In this document: piece after piece, positions 12,601 to 27,600 of the stretch
How the letters are laid out: every line of letters starts with the position of its first letter
How positions within the stretch are numbered: the stretch's first letter is position 1
Assembly: GCA_022410635.1 (NCBI GenBank)
Contig: JAJVDF010000413.1
Span: forward strand, 390,637-454,636
Direction of reading: 5' to 3'
From: Tretioscincus oriximinensis
Taxonomy: Eukaryota > Chordata > Lepidosauria > Squamata > Gymnophthalmidae
DNA length: 64,000 nucleotides
The notes under the pieces: generated by a model
Told to the model about the DNA's origin: nothing
The model's input: the letters and a program-made list of their open reading frames with translations, nothing else
Databases searched by the model: none
Program-made: the position numbers and the translations under genes

Positions 12601-15600
12601 AGGCATTCCATATTCAAGCTGTTGCAACAATGTCACTTCCCTCTCCTACACAGGAATGACACAGTCACTAAGAGCCGGTCTTTCAACTGAGAGATTGGGT
12701 TTCAAGGCCCTGTGTTGGATGTGGAGAGGGATGAGCATTTAGTTCTAGCCTTTAGTTCTAGCCAACTCAGCTATTTGAAAGAAGGTTGATTTGCAATCTA
12801 CATTAACCTGGTGGGGAAAATATACTGTAATAGATGTAAATCTTCCGGCGAAAATTAACCCTGTAATCTGCTTTGAGTCCTTTGTGTGAGAGGTGTGGTA
12901 TAAATAGAATCTTTTTCTTCTACTGGACAGCTGCTAATGCATTTTTAATGGAATAACAACCCATATAGAGCAGATTTATTTGGAATACCAGAAAATCCAT
13001 TACAGGGTGTAGCTTGCAAAGTTTGGCCCACTAGTCCAATCCAGCAGGGAATTCCCTTGCGTTCTTATGTTTATATTAAAAATATTCATTTTGAACACTT
13101 CAAAGATAGTCTAGCAAAAGCAAGGGCCTCTAGCAATGCCTGTCCTTTATGCAAAGTCCTCAATATCCTTTCAAGACAGCACTAACCTGGCTGATAAGTC
13201 TTGTTCTCTTTTCTTCCAAGTGAATGATTCTTGCTGCCGCTTCCTCAGCACAATTGCTAAATTGCTGCTTCAGCTGGTCCACATCCTTAGACTTCAGTGC
13301 AAGCTGATATTCTAGTGCCTGAGGAAAATGAATGGGGATTCTTTTTCATACATGAAAGTATTACTTCATAATATATGCTTCCAATATCAAACTCTTAATG
13401 ATCTAGAATGAGCTGTGGTTAAAAATATTTTTTTAATTGAAGAACTTAAGGAATTAGCCACTTGCATGGCGAGGTCTGACTCTTCCTCCTATCCACGCCA
13501 CCACCCATTCCTTCCCTCCCCTTCTCCTTTCTACTTCTTTGTTTGCTTCCTTCGTTCTCGTTTTCCTCCTTTTTTCTTCTTTATCTTCTTTTCTTCCCTT
13601 CCATGGTTCATCCATCCTTCCTTTGTTCTTCCTTTCCCCCCCAGTACTGAACCCTGGGGATTCCACTTTTCACATCTTTCCACCCAGATAACTGTCCATT
13701 TATTACTTCTTCTATTTCTAACCAGGACTTTTGTCTCTGGAAGCTGTCAAAGTTCCGAGCCCTTTCATTGGTTATTTAACTTTGGAATGTTGAACTCTCC
13801 CAGAAGTCTTTTATTACCTATGATTTATATCCTGGTCCCAGTGCAGATCACCACAACAAATATAAAAAATATATTTGAAACAGGTGAAAAATATTACCAG
13901 TCCTCACATCTTCACATGAGAATAAATGAGTTTCAATAAAAACCCAAGAGGGGCTTCTAGCTCAATTATCCTATATGGTAGGGATACTCTCGGCATGCTG
14001 GCATGGGTGTATAAATAGGGGGCTATACATTCATATGTGGGTTGAATGTCAGAGGTTGAAAGACTTTCATAAGTTACTGAAGGAAGAAATCAGATAAATA
14101 ATATATTCGTCTGTCCTTCTTCCGGGGTGGGGGTGGAAAATGGGAGGGGGGGGGAGTATTAAAAATGCTTACAATATTTTGATTATGTTCTATGATTTGA
14201 AAAATTTATTGAATTACTTTGAAATTAATGTCTATATATATGTAGCTATGTAGATATTGTAAAAATGTATCATTTACAATTATTTTTAAAAGTTAGATTA
14301 ATTTTAAAGGCAAATGTTTACACGGGCAACAAAATGTTTATACTTAATAGTAAACTGAACATCAGAGTGTGAGATGATGATCAGGGGATAATTAAAATGG
14401 CCATATAGGCGACTCATATGGTGACGGTTACAAACTGGAAAAATGTCTTGAATGGAATATAATGAAGTTGTTATGAATAAAGGTCAGAATTTATGCTGTG
14501 TTGTTTATTGAAACAAAAACGCACAGTAAGAAAGAATTTGGTTAAAGAGATGGAACAAAGTAATGACCTTTGGCAGTATTACTGAAAGAAATGCAAAACT
14601 GAAACAAGTTGCACTGATGATATTGGAACATTTTAAAATATACCTTTAAGTCTTCTCCTGAGGAGGGTGGGACATGAAAGGGACAATAAACAGTATTATG
14701 GATGCCAGTTTGGTGTAGTGATTAGTGTGTTGGACTTTCATCTGGGAGTCTCCCGGTTTGATTCCCCACTCCTCCATGAAAGCCAATTGGGTGACCTTGG
14801 GCCAGTTACAGTTTTTTAGAACTCTCTCAGCCCCACCTACTTCACAGGGTGTCTGTTGTGGAGAAAGCAACAAAAGCTATGTGCACCGCCCTATGGTTGG
14901 CCGCTCTGAGACCTTCGTATATATGGCGAGATGAATGAAATACAAATTAAATAAAATAAATAAATATAGTAGATGCTATTTGGAGCGAGATTGATGTATG
15001 AAAGGATATTGTATTAAGATGGAAAATGTACATAATTGCAGCTAAAAAAAAAGGAAAGAAAACCCCAAGAGGAAGCTAAGCATCAAAGACCTGGGGGAAG
15101 AGTCTTGCTTTAATCAGATGCCAAAAACCTTAACATCTAGATTACTGCTCCAAAGGGAAGCTGCAAGCAAACTCTGGGAATCACTACAGAAAAGGCCCTG
15201 AGAGGACAAGAAGGTCCTCTGTTAAACATTTCACCCTGTACTCAGACAGGTCTACATTGAAAAAGAAGCTCTTTCATGTATGGATGTTCAAACTTTAGCC
15301 CATGGAGGTGTCTGAGAAGTGTCTCAAATTAATGAGATCCACCATTTGTTACCCTTTAAGTACAGCATACCAGGTTCTGCCATTATCTCTCCTCTGATCA
15401 AACTCAGGTTTTCTATGCAGTGTCTCCCTGTTACTTCTGCTGCCTTGCAGTTTCAAATGTTACTCTGCTGCTCCAGCGTGGAAGCTCTGAACTGCTATCA
15501 CAGGCAGCAGAAAGAACAGGGGCCCCGCAGTGATCTGCTGACATGGACCTGCATCCTTGGGTCTGCTTCTAGCTCTGGTAGAAGGGTCTTTAAAAAAAAA

Positions 15601-18600
15601 ATCCACGTCGTCTAGATTGCATGCAGTTTCCCTACAGACCTGCCATGCAGCTGATTTGCAGCCACAATGGAGCAGGGAACCAGGGAAAACAGCAAAGTGG
15701 ATTCAAATCCCCTTTGCCATTTTCTAATTTGGATTTATCCCCACCGTGTGAATGTAGTTCTCCTTTAATGGAAGACTTCAAACCAAGACTGGACAGCCCT
15801 CTGCCTGGGATGGTTTAGTGAGTCCTGATTGAGCAGGGGGGTTGGACCCCATGATCCTGGAGGTGTCTTCCACCTCTATAAATCTATGATTTTACCTATC
15901 AAAGCATTTGCAAAGCTCCAGATGCCACATGTGAAAGCTCTGCGATAAATATACACCAAGGCAGAAAGAAGTGATTTTACTGGCATTTGACCAAAGGCAG
16001 CATTTTGAAGCCTTACGTGACTTTTGTCTTTCTCACCATATTCAGAATCAGCAGTATAGATGTTTCTGTAAATTAGGCATGCATTCAAATGTGCTTTTCT
16101 TGTATAACATACTTCAGGCTCTACATAACAACTCTGCCGGAGATTAAAAGTCATTTCTACTAATTTTCTTTCTTTGAGGATTTTGAAAAATTCTTCCCAG
16201 CTTTATTTAACTGGATGCTTCCCCTTCTGCATCCCCTGGTGAGCGTCCCTGCCACTAAGAGAGTTTCAAGCTGTCCTTTATTTATTCATGGAGCTTCTTG
16301 CTAACTATTTGGATCAAATCCCTATATACCTTGGTTTGGAAAAAAAAATGAGGCGCTCTGGGGTTTAATAAAATATTGTAAGAAATAAATAGCAAAAATA
16401 CCTACTACTTTGTACACGGGAGAAAAGTAGTAACCATGGCAATAAAACTAAACAAAGCCTGCTACGGATGAAGAAAGCAAGAAAGTCATAAAGAATAGGT
16501 TTGCCATGATTATCTTGAAAATAAGCATTTCTGTTGTAGTACACAAGGTGTTTTGTGGAGGGAGCCCATCATTTCTTGATCCAAAAGAAGGAATATAAAT
16601 GCTTCACCTAATATGATAGTATGGTTCAGACAAATAATCACATCTGTTGTCTTCAATCACATTGAAGACAACTGAAGCAAGCAATGGGTCTGATTTTATT
16701 TATTTATTTGTTTGTTTGTTTGTTTGGTGATTTAAATCCTGCTTTTCACCACTGGTCCCAGGGCAGGTAACAGAAGAACCAAGAAATATCATCATCATCA
16801 TTATCATCAATCTTCATCATCATCATATGTTTTAAAAGATCAGAGATTGCTATTCAAGAATCAAAAGCCTGGTGAGGAGGTATGTTTTTACCAGGCGCTG
16901 AAATCTATACAATGTAGGTGCCTGGCGAGCCTCTAGAGGGAGGCTGTTCCAATGTTTGGGGGGCACCACAGAGAAGGACCTCCAACCTGCCTCTACCCCA
17001 GGGACTACCAGAAGGCCTCCTCCTTGAGATCTTAATTCACAGCGGGACTATATGGGAGAAGGCACTCCTTCAGGTAGCCAGGCCCCTAGCTGTTTTCACT
17101 CCTAAATTTGTTTTCTAAATATAGTTTAACAATCCACCATTTTTGTTCATATGTTCTAATTTTTTCTATATTATTTGCATTATTTATGCGACAATTTGCT
17201 ATCTCTACTGCTATTATGTTTACAACAAAGTTATATCACTTATTGATCATCCATTTAGTTCTATCTTTCCAACCACCTACTGAAACTATCTGTGCTCATG
17301 CAACCAATTTATCTATTATATCTTTCTGTTCTACCGACTGAAGATTAAATGATTTACATACGCATTTTATAAGTAGGGATGAAAATGTGATTACAAACTT
17401 ACAAACTAATGAACAAAAAAAGATAACTAATCACAAAGGGAAGACTTGGAAAAAAATACAGGATAGACATTTACATTTTTAAAGCCTTATAGGACTTTTC
17501 AACAGATGCTGCTTCTGTGTCTGCAGCAGCTTAGGGGTAAACTACATTTTCACATCCATAAAAGGATCAAATCTCTATCCTGGATTTTATCTGGTAACCG
17601 TAGAAAAGACCCCTTGCTAGATTTTCTAGACACAGACCAACATGGCTATTTCTATGAAGTCTAATCTTCTATTTTATACTGCTCAAAACAATTAAGGGAA
17701 CATGTTAACATAACAGTGTAACACTAAGTGTTCCCTTAATTGTTTTGAGCAGTATATCAAAAAGCTGCTGGCAAGAGGCCATCTAAGTCCTATTCTAAAT
17801 CCATCGGCATCACTGTCACTCATCTTAAAAGCACATGATTGGTTGAACAGCAGTAATCTCCCCCCTGCCTGCTCCGACCCACCAACTGGTGGATCAACAA
17901 TACCACCATCCACCCAGCGCTGGGAACAGCAGGTCAGAGGTTTCACTGGGCTCTCACCGCTGCGCCTTGCCCACATGTGCCTCCAACCCTTCCTTGCTAA
18001 CCACAGCATGCCATAGCAGTGGCATAGGTTTATCAAGGGGACGCTGCAGCAATGCCCTTCTGCTGGGGCTGGCTTGGGGCTGGGAAGTGCAACAGTTACT
18101 CCCCTTCCAACCACCTGCCAAAGCTTCCAGCCTGATAAACCCAAGCCCAGATCGCGGACTTTGCCACTAGTAAGAATATAATTGAAAAAAGAGAAGATGC
18201 CTCTAAGATGGGCATTCTATGAAGCTGATGGGCTGGAGAATTTGGATGGAAATGGCAAATCAAAAAAGGTTTTGTTACCTTGCAGTTTCTTGCTGTTTCC
18301 TGTGCAGCAGCTAAACTTTCAGGGTTTTTTGCCTCCTGTAACCTTTTGTTTTGTGCTTCAAACCAGCTATCCAGGGATTGGGACTTGCGTTCATTTTCAG
18401 CTGCACATTCCAGAATGTGTTCAAATTCCTTCACCTGCAAAATTTCAGAACAAAAGTCTCTCTGTCATCTGAATCACCTTCTGAAAAAAAGACATTTGAG
18501 ATTTTATGGGCCATTGCTGAGAGAAGATGGTTTTGTTTTTGTGGATTCATCCGTCAGCGGAATGGAGAAATACTTTCACCCTCTAAAAAATATTCTCTTC

Positions 18601-21600
18601 CACGCCAGGTTTCTGATTCAGGTGAAAGCAACAACAGAAGAACATATGTGCACATTTAATACTGCAGAAAATTACTAAAACCAATTCTCCAGAAAACAGT
18701 CATAGAAATTTTAGTCATTTTGGTTTGCACAATTCCAAAATTCACCATTTTATTTTCTTTAGGAACAGACTAGGAACAAGATGGTCGCCTACAAATAGTT
18801 AGAAGAGATAATTGTCATTTTGAAGGAGATATGAACCCTTTATCATAGAGATCTATAAAAGCTACAGGCATAGAAAGGCCCACGGGAAGAGCAGCCTTTT
18901 ATACCTCAGGCCACTGAAAAACATTTTCCCCTGATAATGATAGCAGTGCTATATTTCCCAGGGTTACAATAATCCCTGAAGGCTCTATGATTGGACAACG
19001 TTTGGACAAATCCCAAGAGCAGGAGTGATGTCATCAACATTCCAAAGCTGGTTGATTGTAACTCACCCTGAGACCCTTTAGTATAGGACAAAATCTAAAC
19101 AAACAAATAAACTGTGTAAAAAGACTTAGCATGGTTGATTTTTTTAACAAGTCCTGTCTGCCTTGGGGCTAGGGCTGAAGGTAGGGAAGACTAAGATGAA
19201 CTACTTCATATGGATGTTGAACAATTTTTATTAATGTTGTGTTCAGGCAGAATAAAATGGATACTTCAATGGCATCCCTCAGAGAAGTGTGTGGCACTTC
19301 ATGTTTCCAAGACTTCTCTAGTCCACCTCTTCTTCCACAGAAGGTTTAGAAGAAAATAGAGGGGCAGACTGAGGTAACAATCCCACTTCAAAGGTTGCTC
19401 CAGAGTTACTATTTTCCCTGTATCTGAACAGCCTTCATTCTCCATATCTGCAGTACCTTACTTTACACAAGAGACAGCATATCTGCATCCTAGGGAAAAA
19501 GCTGTTCTCATAATTTCCACTCCAACTCATCTCATGATCAAAGGAGACTTGCAAGAGCTGTCCAAACCTTTCCATTCAGAGCTCCCTGCAGCAGGAACCA
19601 CTGTAGATTCATTTCCCCAAGACGTTCAGCAAATGCCGTCCTCTCATAACGTTTACTTTCGACGTTGGAAATGGTCATTTGTAACAATGACTGGTTGACA
19701 TAATCAACGATCCACTGTTTGAAGTTCATCTCCATCAGATATTCCTGAAAAAATAAAGAAAAGTGTGTTTTTTTTTCAGAAAAGCAAGGCATTCCCATTC
19801 AGAAGTGCCATTAACTAGTTTACTGTTTACTTATTTGATGTTTAAAAAGGTGTTAATGTATGAAATAGTTACATCCCATATTCTCTAACTGCCAAGTCTT
19901 TTGACAACGATTAAACAGCCTGAGCAAAAAGGTTAACATGTCTGTCAGCCCATTAAATAATTCAGAAAATGATATTTTTTTCTTCTGACAATCACACTAA
20001 TAAGAGCTCATTTTACAGGATTTAATTATTTAGGCCTGTTCCATTAACAATGAATTGTACTGTACCTCATCTTCTAATAACTTTCAGACTGGACTATTGT
20101 AATACACTTCATGTGAGGCTATCCTCAAAGATGGTTCAGAAGCTGCAGCAGGTATGGAAGGCAACTGCTAGGCTGTTAAGATATTAAACGGCTGTGGCCC
20201 CAAATATTTGAAGGAATATCGCCTCCTCTATTGACCTGTCCACACCCTAAAATCTTCCAATTATGCCCTTTTGACAGTCCCACCATCTTCACTTGTCAAA
20301 AGGAATGTGCATGCATAGGAGGGCTTTCTCTGATGTTTTGTGAAGACACATCTGCTCACCCTGTCCTTCAGCTGATCCAATTATACCCTCTCTCCTTGCC
20401 AAGACCTTTTAACATTTTTAACTGTTCTATTTTAGCTGTTTCTATTAATTTTCAGTTGTGATCCACCCTCAGATCTTTTGAGTGTTGGGAGGAATATAAA
20501 TCCGTACCTTACTGATGCATATTGAAGTGATTGGCCTTATAACTAATCACCACAGTTATTTTTTTTTTCTCTCCTACTCACCTTGTACTTTTTGAGAAGA
20601 GATTTCACCTGGCACACAGGACTCTGCAAATTAACAACAGTCTCTTCCCTTCTTTTTTGATTGACTTGATTCATCCAGGCAATTAATTCCTCAATGGACT
20701 CATGAGAGGGCACCTTAGCCACCTGGAGCTGGTGAGAAGCAAGAAAGATAAATTACATCATTATTCACAGAAGCCACAGGTTCTATAATTGTGGTTTTCC
20801 AGATGTTCCAAAACAATTGCTCTATTCCTGATAGTCTGTGCTATTCCTGATTTCTGTGTTTCTAAATGAGAGAGAGATATTTGTCAACTAAGGCTACATC
20901 CCCAAACTGTCCATTTCCTCCGCTTTGCAAATGCTTAAAAAAAAAAACACGTTGGCAGTCTGCCCCCATTTTACTTGCCGTTCAGCTGCTGCCTCGTCCA
21001 AATGAGGAGCCCCCAGAAGTCACTACTGCGCATTCCTAACTACAATGACCAGAATTCCCTGCAACCCTGGCTACTGTTCCCAGGTTGTTCCTTCGCTTCA
21101 AGAGCCAATGAAATCTTTACATTTGCATAAAAGCAGTTCCAGAGAGATTCTTCTTCAGGATTTTAAAATGGAGGCCCTGTGGGTAATGCCTCAGAGGCTT
21201 GTGGAAATCGCATGATATGAAGAGGTTGTTTATTGTGCTCTAAAGACTTTTACAGCACGTGGAAGGCTGGACATGTGTGGATCAGACAGAAGGGAAACTC
21301 TCTTCCAAAGTGCAGGAAATAGAACGTGGGGATTGGACCTAAGTCTGCGCTGTGTGATGGGGCCATATAAACACCAATTGCACAAATTGTGACAGTTTGG
21401 AGTGTTGGTCTCATTGATACCTCTCTTATTAGAAGAAGAAGAAAAACTGGGTTTTTATACCCTGCTTTTCTCACCTTTCAAAAGGACTCAAAGTGGCTTA
21501 CAAGGGTATTTTTGCCCGAAGGCTGACACCAGGCTTCCCCACCAGGCTGTGGTGGTTCCCATGTATCTACTTGCAGTCAGTTGCAATTTCTTGCAATTCT

Positions 21601-24600
21601 TGCTTTTGAATAGCTGGGTTGGCTAGAACATAAGAAGAGCCATACTGGATCAGGCCACAGCCCATCAAGTCCAGCATTCTGTGTCACACAGAGGCCCACC
21701 AGATGCACCTGGGCAGACTGAACCGAGGAAAGCAAATATGGCCCTGTTCATGACTCCCTGCAAATGGTATTTCAGGAGTCCTGCCTGTTGCTCCATCCTG
21801 GAGGAAACATCCAGACATCCATCCTAGTATCCATTTATACCCTTGGTGTCCATAAACCTGTCTAGTCCTGTCTTGAAACTATCCAAGCTGTTAGATAGCA
21901 CCACCTCTTCAGGAAGTAAATTCCACAGGCCGATGACCCTCTGGATGAAAAAATACTTTCCTTTGTCTGTTCTCACTTTCCTACCCAACAGTTTTAAGGA
22001 GTGCCCTCTGGTCCTAGTGTTGTGGGAGAGAGAAAACATTTTTCTCTATTCACCCTGTCTATCCCATGCATGATTTTGTACACTTCAATCAGATAACCTC
22101 TCAGATGTTGCCTTTCAAGGCTGAAGAAGCCCAGAGGTGGCAGCCTGACTTCGTAAGGCTCCAGACCCTTAATCATTTTGTTGCTCTTTTCTGCACCTTC
22201 TCCAGTTCCAAATTGTCCCTCTTGAGATGTGGTGGCCAGAATTGAACACAGTATTCCAAATGTGGCCTCACCACATTATAAAGAGGCAAAACAACATTTG
22301 CTGACTTGTTTTCGATTCCTTTCCTAATTATCCCCAACATGGAATTTGCCTTTCTTGCTGCCGCTGCACACTGGGTTGACATTTTCATTGAATTGTCCAC
22401 CAATACCCCAAGATCCTTTTCTTGCTTGGTCACAGAAAGCTTAGTTCCCATCAGGTGGTAGAAGTAGTTGGGGTTCTTTGCCCCAATATGCATGACCTTG
22501 CACTTGCTTAAGTTGAAGTGCATTTGCCACTTTGATGCCCACTCACCCAATTTCAATAAATCACTCTGGAGTGCCTTACAATCATTTTCAGTTTTCACTA
22601 CCCTGAACAGTTTAGTGTCGTCAGCAAACTTGGCTACTTCACTATTTACCTCGGCATCCAGATCATTTATAAATATATTGAAAAGCAAGGGTCCCAATAC
22701 AGATCCCTGGGGTACCCCACTTCTTACCTCTTTCCACTCAGAGAACTGTCCATTTAATACTACCCTCTGTTTTCTATCTTTTAGCCAGTTTTCAATCCAG
22801 AGCTAGAGCTACAGTTTCCAATCCAGGGCTAGAGCTACAGGCTAGTGGAAGGTGCTGAACCCTCCGCACCTCGAAACCCGATCTCCTAAGCGACTGAGCT
22901 ATCCGTGCCTGCTTATTAGTGGTACAGATAGCAGAATAATTTCAGCAAAATCCCTTGGATTAAAAAAAGGAGAAAGACTGCCTTGTGATAATCCTATTTA
23001 TATATAGACCCTGTCTAGACAGGGTATAAAGTGCATGATTATAGTGTGGCTATATGTGGATTGCCTTACACAGCTGTGCTTTAAAGGTAGGATTGCCTGT
23101 ATTTTCCCATTTCAGGTTTTCTCAAAATATACAAATCCTATTTTGGGGATGTCTAGAAGCACAAACATTGCTGGCTCACATGGCCTCTGGCAAGTGTGTA
23201 CGGATGATTCAGAAATTAAAACAACCATGTAAATGTAGTTAAGCCAGGGCATAAACACTTTTGGGTATTTTGCACCAGATAACTCACAGGCTGGTGGGAA
23301 AGCAAGTTATTTCTCCACACTGCTGTTTGCCAGTTATAATTTTTTAGCCATTATTCTAGAGGAGTTTATTCCAGAACATTACTAAAACCTGTGAAGAACT
23401 GCAGCTGCCTGGAGCCCAGTTTTCACAAGGTGAAGTAAGAATACAAAGAGTAAAGGTGTCTAAGACCCTTATATACATCTGTTTCTTTCTGTATTGTTTT
23501 AAGACTAGCTGAGAAGCCCACAAATTCAGGCTTGTGTTTCCACCATCCATGACCTTCTCTTTTCCGACTAGGCTGGGTGCTGGCTGGGCAGCTGCAAAGT
23601 AGGTAGGCCATATAGTTGTGGAGACTGGGGAGCCACCACCTTGGCTCAGCCGGAGCCAAACAGCTCCACTGCAAGCATAGGCTGCTTGGGCTCCTATCAC
23701 CACTCCTCACTGTCATTCTTGCCCCGCATGCATGGCAGCCAGATGGGCCACTCAGCTCCTCCTCCATTCCTGCCTTTCCCCCATGGATTGCAGGCGCTGC
23801 TGCTGTGCTCAGGTGCTCTGTGGTGCTGGCTGCCAGATTCATCACTCCAACAGCAACTGCTGCTTCTGAGCCATCCATATTTTCCATCCTTCCTTCTGGG
23901 CTGGACAGGAGCCCTCACTCACCCACCACATATTCAATGTTCCAAGCTCTGACATTGGTCCATAAAGAGCAACGGCAGAGCTTGGAATGTTGAACTTGTC
24001 GATACCTTTCTTAATAATTTTATGAATTGGTGAGTATTGATTATTTCAAAGAGAAGATCCAATTTTGCAATCCTCAATAATTTACAGGATAGAAATGGAG
24101 ATTTATATAAGGAAACCCTCTTGGGGTTAATTAAAATGTTTACACACATTTATGCAATTCCCTTCTTACAGGCAGAGGTTTCCCTGATCTTTTATTTTAA
24201 CCATGCTTTTATATAGTCATAATGTTTTTGGTTATATTTATAGCTTGCATACTGCTTTGAGGTTATTGTTTTTAACGGGAAGGAATTTATTAATATTCCA
24301 TAAGCCAGGATATTGTAAACTAGTAGAAGAGAGAATGCAAGAAGAGTGTGAATTTTGCTTGCTGAGACAGTGCTAATCGAAACTTAATCTAGGCACTTCT
24401 CAGCTTATTTTTTCACTGCTATTTTGGCAAACGTAACTTTTTTTGCCAGATTGTGTTAAGGTTTTACAATAGTGCTTACAATCAGTGACATAGAAAGGTT
24501 ACACTTATGGGACCAAAATGATAAAATTCCATAATCAAATTTTTGCCATAGGCTACATTCATGAAATAATTAAAAATAATGGTACGGAACTGCAAAAAAG

Positions 24601-27600
24601 TAGATATAGATTAGATATCAGAAAAAAAAAACAGTATAAGAGAGATAAACCAGAAGTGACAAGTAGCCATCTGTCTGGGATAGTTTAGTGAATCCTGCAT
24701 TGAACAGAAGGTTAGATCCTATGATCCTGAAAGTCCCTTCCAGCCCTAGGATTCTATGACTCTATGGCTATTCAGGAATGGATAGTGGCAATCAACATAT
24801 ACTATAAAAGTAGCTTGTAGATTTCTGTTGTTATTTCAAAATGGTGGTAGGTAGCAACATGTTTGCTTTAAGGCAGTATTAGGCAGGTTCATAGAAGCCA
24901 AGGATATAAATAACTACTAGGATATCCATTGATACCGCCTCTGTGATGGAGCAACAGGCAGGATTCCTGAAGTACCGTTAGCAGGGAGAAGAGAACAGGT
25001 GGGTTTTTTGCCCTCTTCTGCTTGAGGCTGGGTGCAGTTGATGGGCCACTGCGTGAGACAGAGTGAAGGATGGGATGAGTTGTGGCCCAATTCAGCAGGG
25101 CTCCTCTTATGTTCTTTTTTTAAATAATACATTTTTTATTGATTTTTCACAAAACAATAACATAGACAAATACACAGTACATACAGTTCCCTTACCCACC
25201 CACCCCTTTGAGAGAGAATAAACATTGAAACCACTCAATTTATACGAACAGCCTTTGGTCTAGAAGCATATCGATTGTATATGTGAGTATAGCAGAGTTA
25301 TTGTTCCCAACACCAAAAGTTACCAGTTTGCGCCAATTTGATTCCCAGCTCGTTCTTGGGTGATAACCTATTATTCTCAGTCTCCTTTCTCTTATAGCGT
25401 CAAAAAGGATGAATTCAGCCAAATATTCGTACCGTAATTGTACTGTCCATATGGTCTTGTCTTTCCATCCTCTCGCTATTGCTATCTGAAAAGCCCATAC
25501 CGCCTGCTCTATAATAAAACCGTCTTGTTTCGATACAGGCAATTGTTCTATGTTACACATTATATTAAGATTCTTCGATCTAGGAATTTGCACCCCCAAT
25601 ATCCGTCTTAGCTCCACAACTACTAAATTCCAAAAGTTGATAATTTCATTACACTCAAAAATCATGTGTATGAAGGAGCCTTGTACTTGGCATCCATGCC
25701 AACAAAGAGATGACACCCCTGCCATATGTGATATTTTAGCTGGTGTTCGATACCACCTTGTTAGTATTTTCATTTGCAACTCTTTGATTTTGTTGTTTTT
25801 AATCGAACCAATCTTTCGGATCCATTGGGTCCATTCTTGATCGGATATTTGCATATCCGGTGCCCATTTCTCTTTAATATAGAATTCGTTTTGATAATAC
25901 ATAGAAGTAAGTATTTCATATAACCTTCCAATAACCCGATTATTATTTATAATTTTTGTTTCGATCATTAATTCAAAGGGTGATTTTTCTCTTCTCATTG
26001 TCTCCTTAATTACTGTTGAATTAATGAAAGCATGTAGTGACATCTCAGCCAGCCAATTATGTGGATTTGGGTTAATATTCCTTATCTGCTGAATTGTTAA
26101 TGGGTTACCATTTGAGTCATACCAATCTCATAATCTTATCCGTTCAAATTGGCTTATATATTGTCCCATTCTGGTATCCCCATACTTGTTAATTATCTTT
26201 GAAGATGAGACCTGATAGAAGGAATCCACAAGTTTGTTGGCATATTTCTTCCACAGGGTCCATACCTGTAGAAAGGGGGGGAGCCACTCCCTCTTTCTAT
26301 GGGATTCAAAGTTAATTTGAAATACCGATAAGTTCTCCATGTTGTTTAAAATCCCTTCGTGCCTCACCCATTTCGCCTTTTCCTTATATTCAAGGTCTAT
26401 TAATTTCAAAATCTGTGTTGCTCATAGTAGCCTTTTAGGGATGGGAAAGCCCACCCTCCCTGCTGGTTCGTGGCATAAAAGGACCTGTTTGAGATTCTTT
26501 TCTTCTTATTGTTTAATACCCATTTTTTAATGTGGTCTTCCCAACCCTGTATCATTCGAGAGGGTATATTTGTTGGAACGTTTTGAAACAAAAAAAGAAA
26601 CCTGGGCAGAATCATCATTTTAATCGCCCTTAACTTTGTTAGGAGAGACCATAGCCTATGGGGCCAACGGGACATCATTTTTTTTACTGCTTTCCAGACT
26701 GGTAGGTAATTTACTTTGACCATCGATTGCGTATTCTTAGTTAACTTGACCCCCAAATATAAAAGTTTCTTAAGTCCCATTTTTAAACCTGATATGGATG
26801 ATATTCTTTGTCTTTCATCCCTTGGAATATTTATAGTGAGGATATCCGACTTTTCAATATTTATTTTTAATCCAGATATCTGTTCAAAATATTTTATTTC
26901 TTGAATCAATGGTGGAATTGAGTGCAAGGGATCGCCTGTAATAATTAAAGCGTCATCCACATACAGATTTAACTTGGACTTATGTTCTTATGAAAAAATA
27001 GATCCTAAAATAATGCTAAAATCTACCTAGGGAATGGCCGACAGACCAATCCTTGCTGGTTTATATGTTTTTCCAGGCATGCGCACAACTGATTCTGAAG
27101 AAGAAACAGTTTTATGTGCAGAAACCAATGTATGTGCACTTCTAAGCATTTTGCACTGGTGGAATATTTGGATGCACAACACCAGGCCAGAGATAACTGG
27201 ACTCTTTCAACACAGAACTAGCAACAAGGTGCATCAGTCACCATCACTGTATTGTTTTAGAAGATCCTTGAACCACTTTAACCTGACTGACCTCCAGAAT
27301 TTTTTTTGTATTTTTAATGTTGGTTGCCCTGAGAACATAAGAACAGCCATCTGAATGGAGCCAGAACCCATCTAGTCCAGCATTGTGTCTCACACAGAGG
27401 CCCACCGATTGCACCCGGGCAGTCTGAACAGAAGACTAAACATGCACCTGTTCTCAATGCCCTGCATATGGTATTTCAGGAATATTGCCTGTTGCCCAAT
27501 CCCGGAGGCAGCTCCAAGTGATCCACCCTAGTAGCTAATTATACTCTTGATGTATGTAAACATGTCTAATCCTGTCTTAAAGCTATCCAGGCTGTTAGTT

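Noticed and set aside
13415..13939. 174-codon plus-strand frame
   Set aside because: It is a low-complexity Phe/Ser/Pro reading of a polypyrimidine tract plus CR1 antisense.
21250..21474. Minus-strand frame at a putative exon
   Set aside because: It overlaps a dispersed repeat (20893-21405) and a SINE tail and has no phase-compatible splice sites; w16 to w17 is already continuous.
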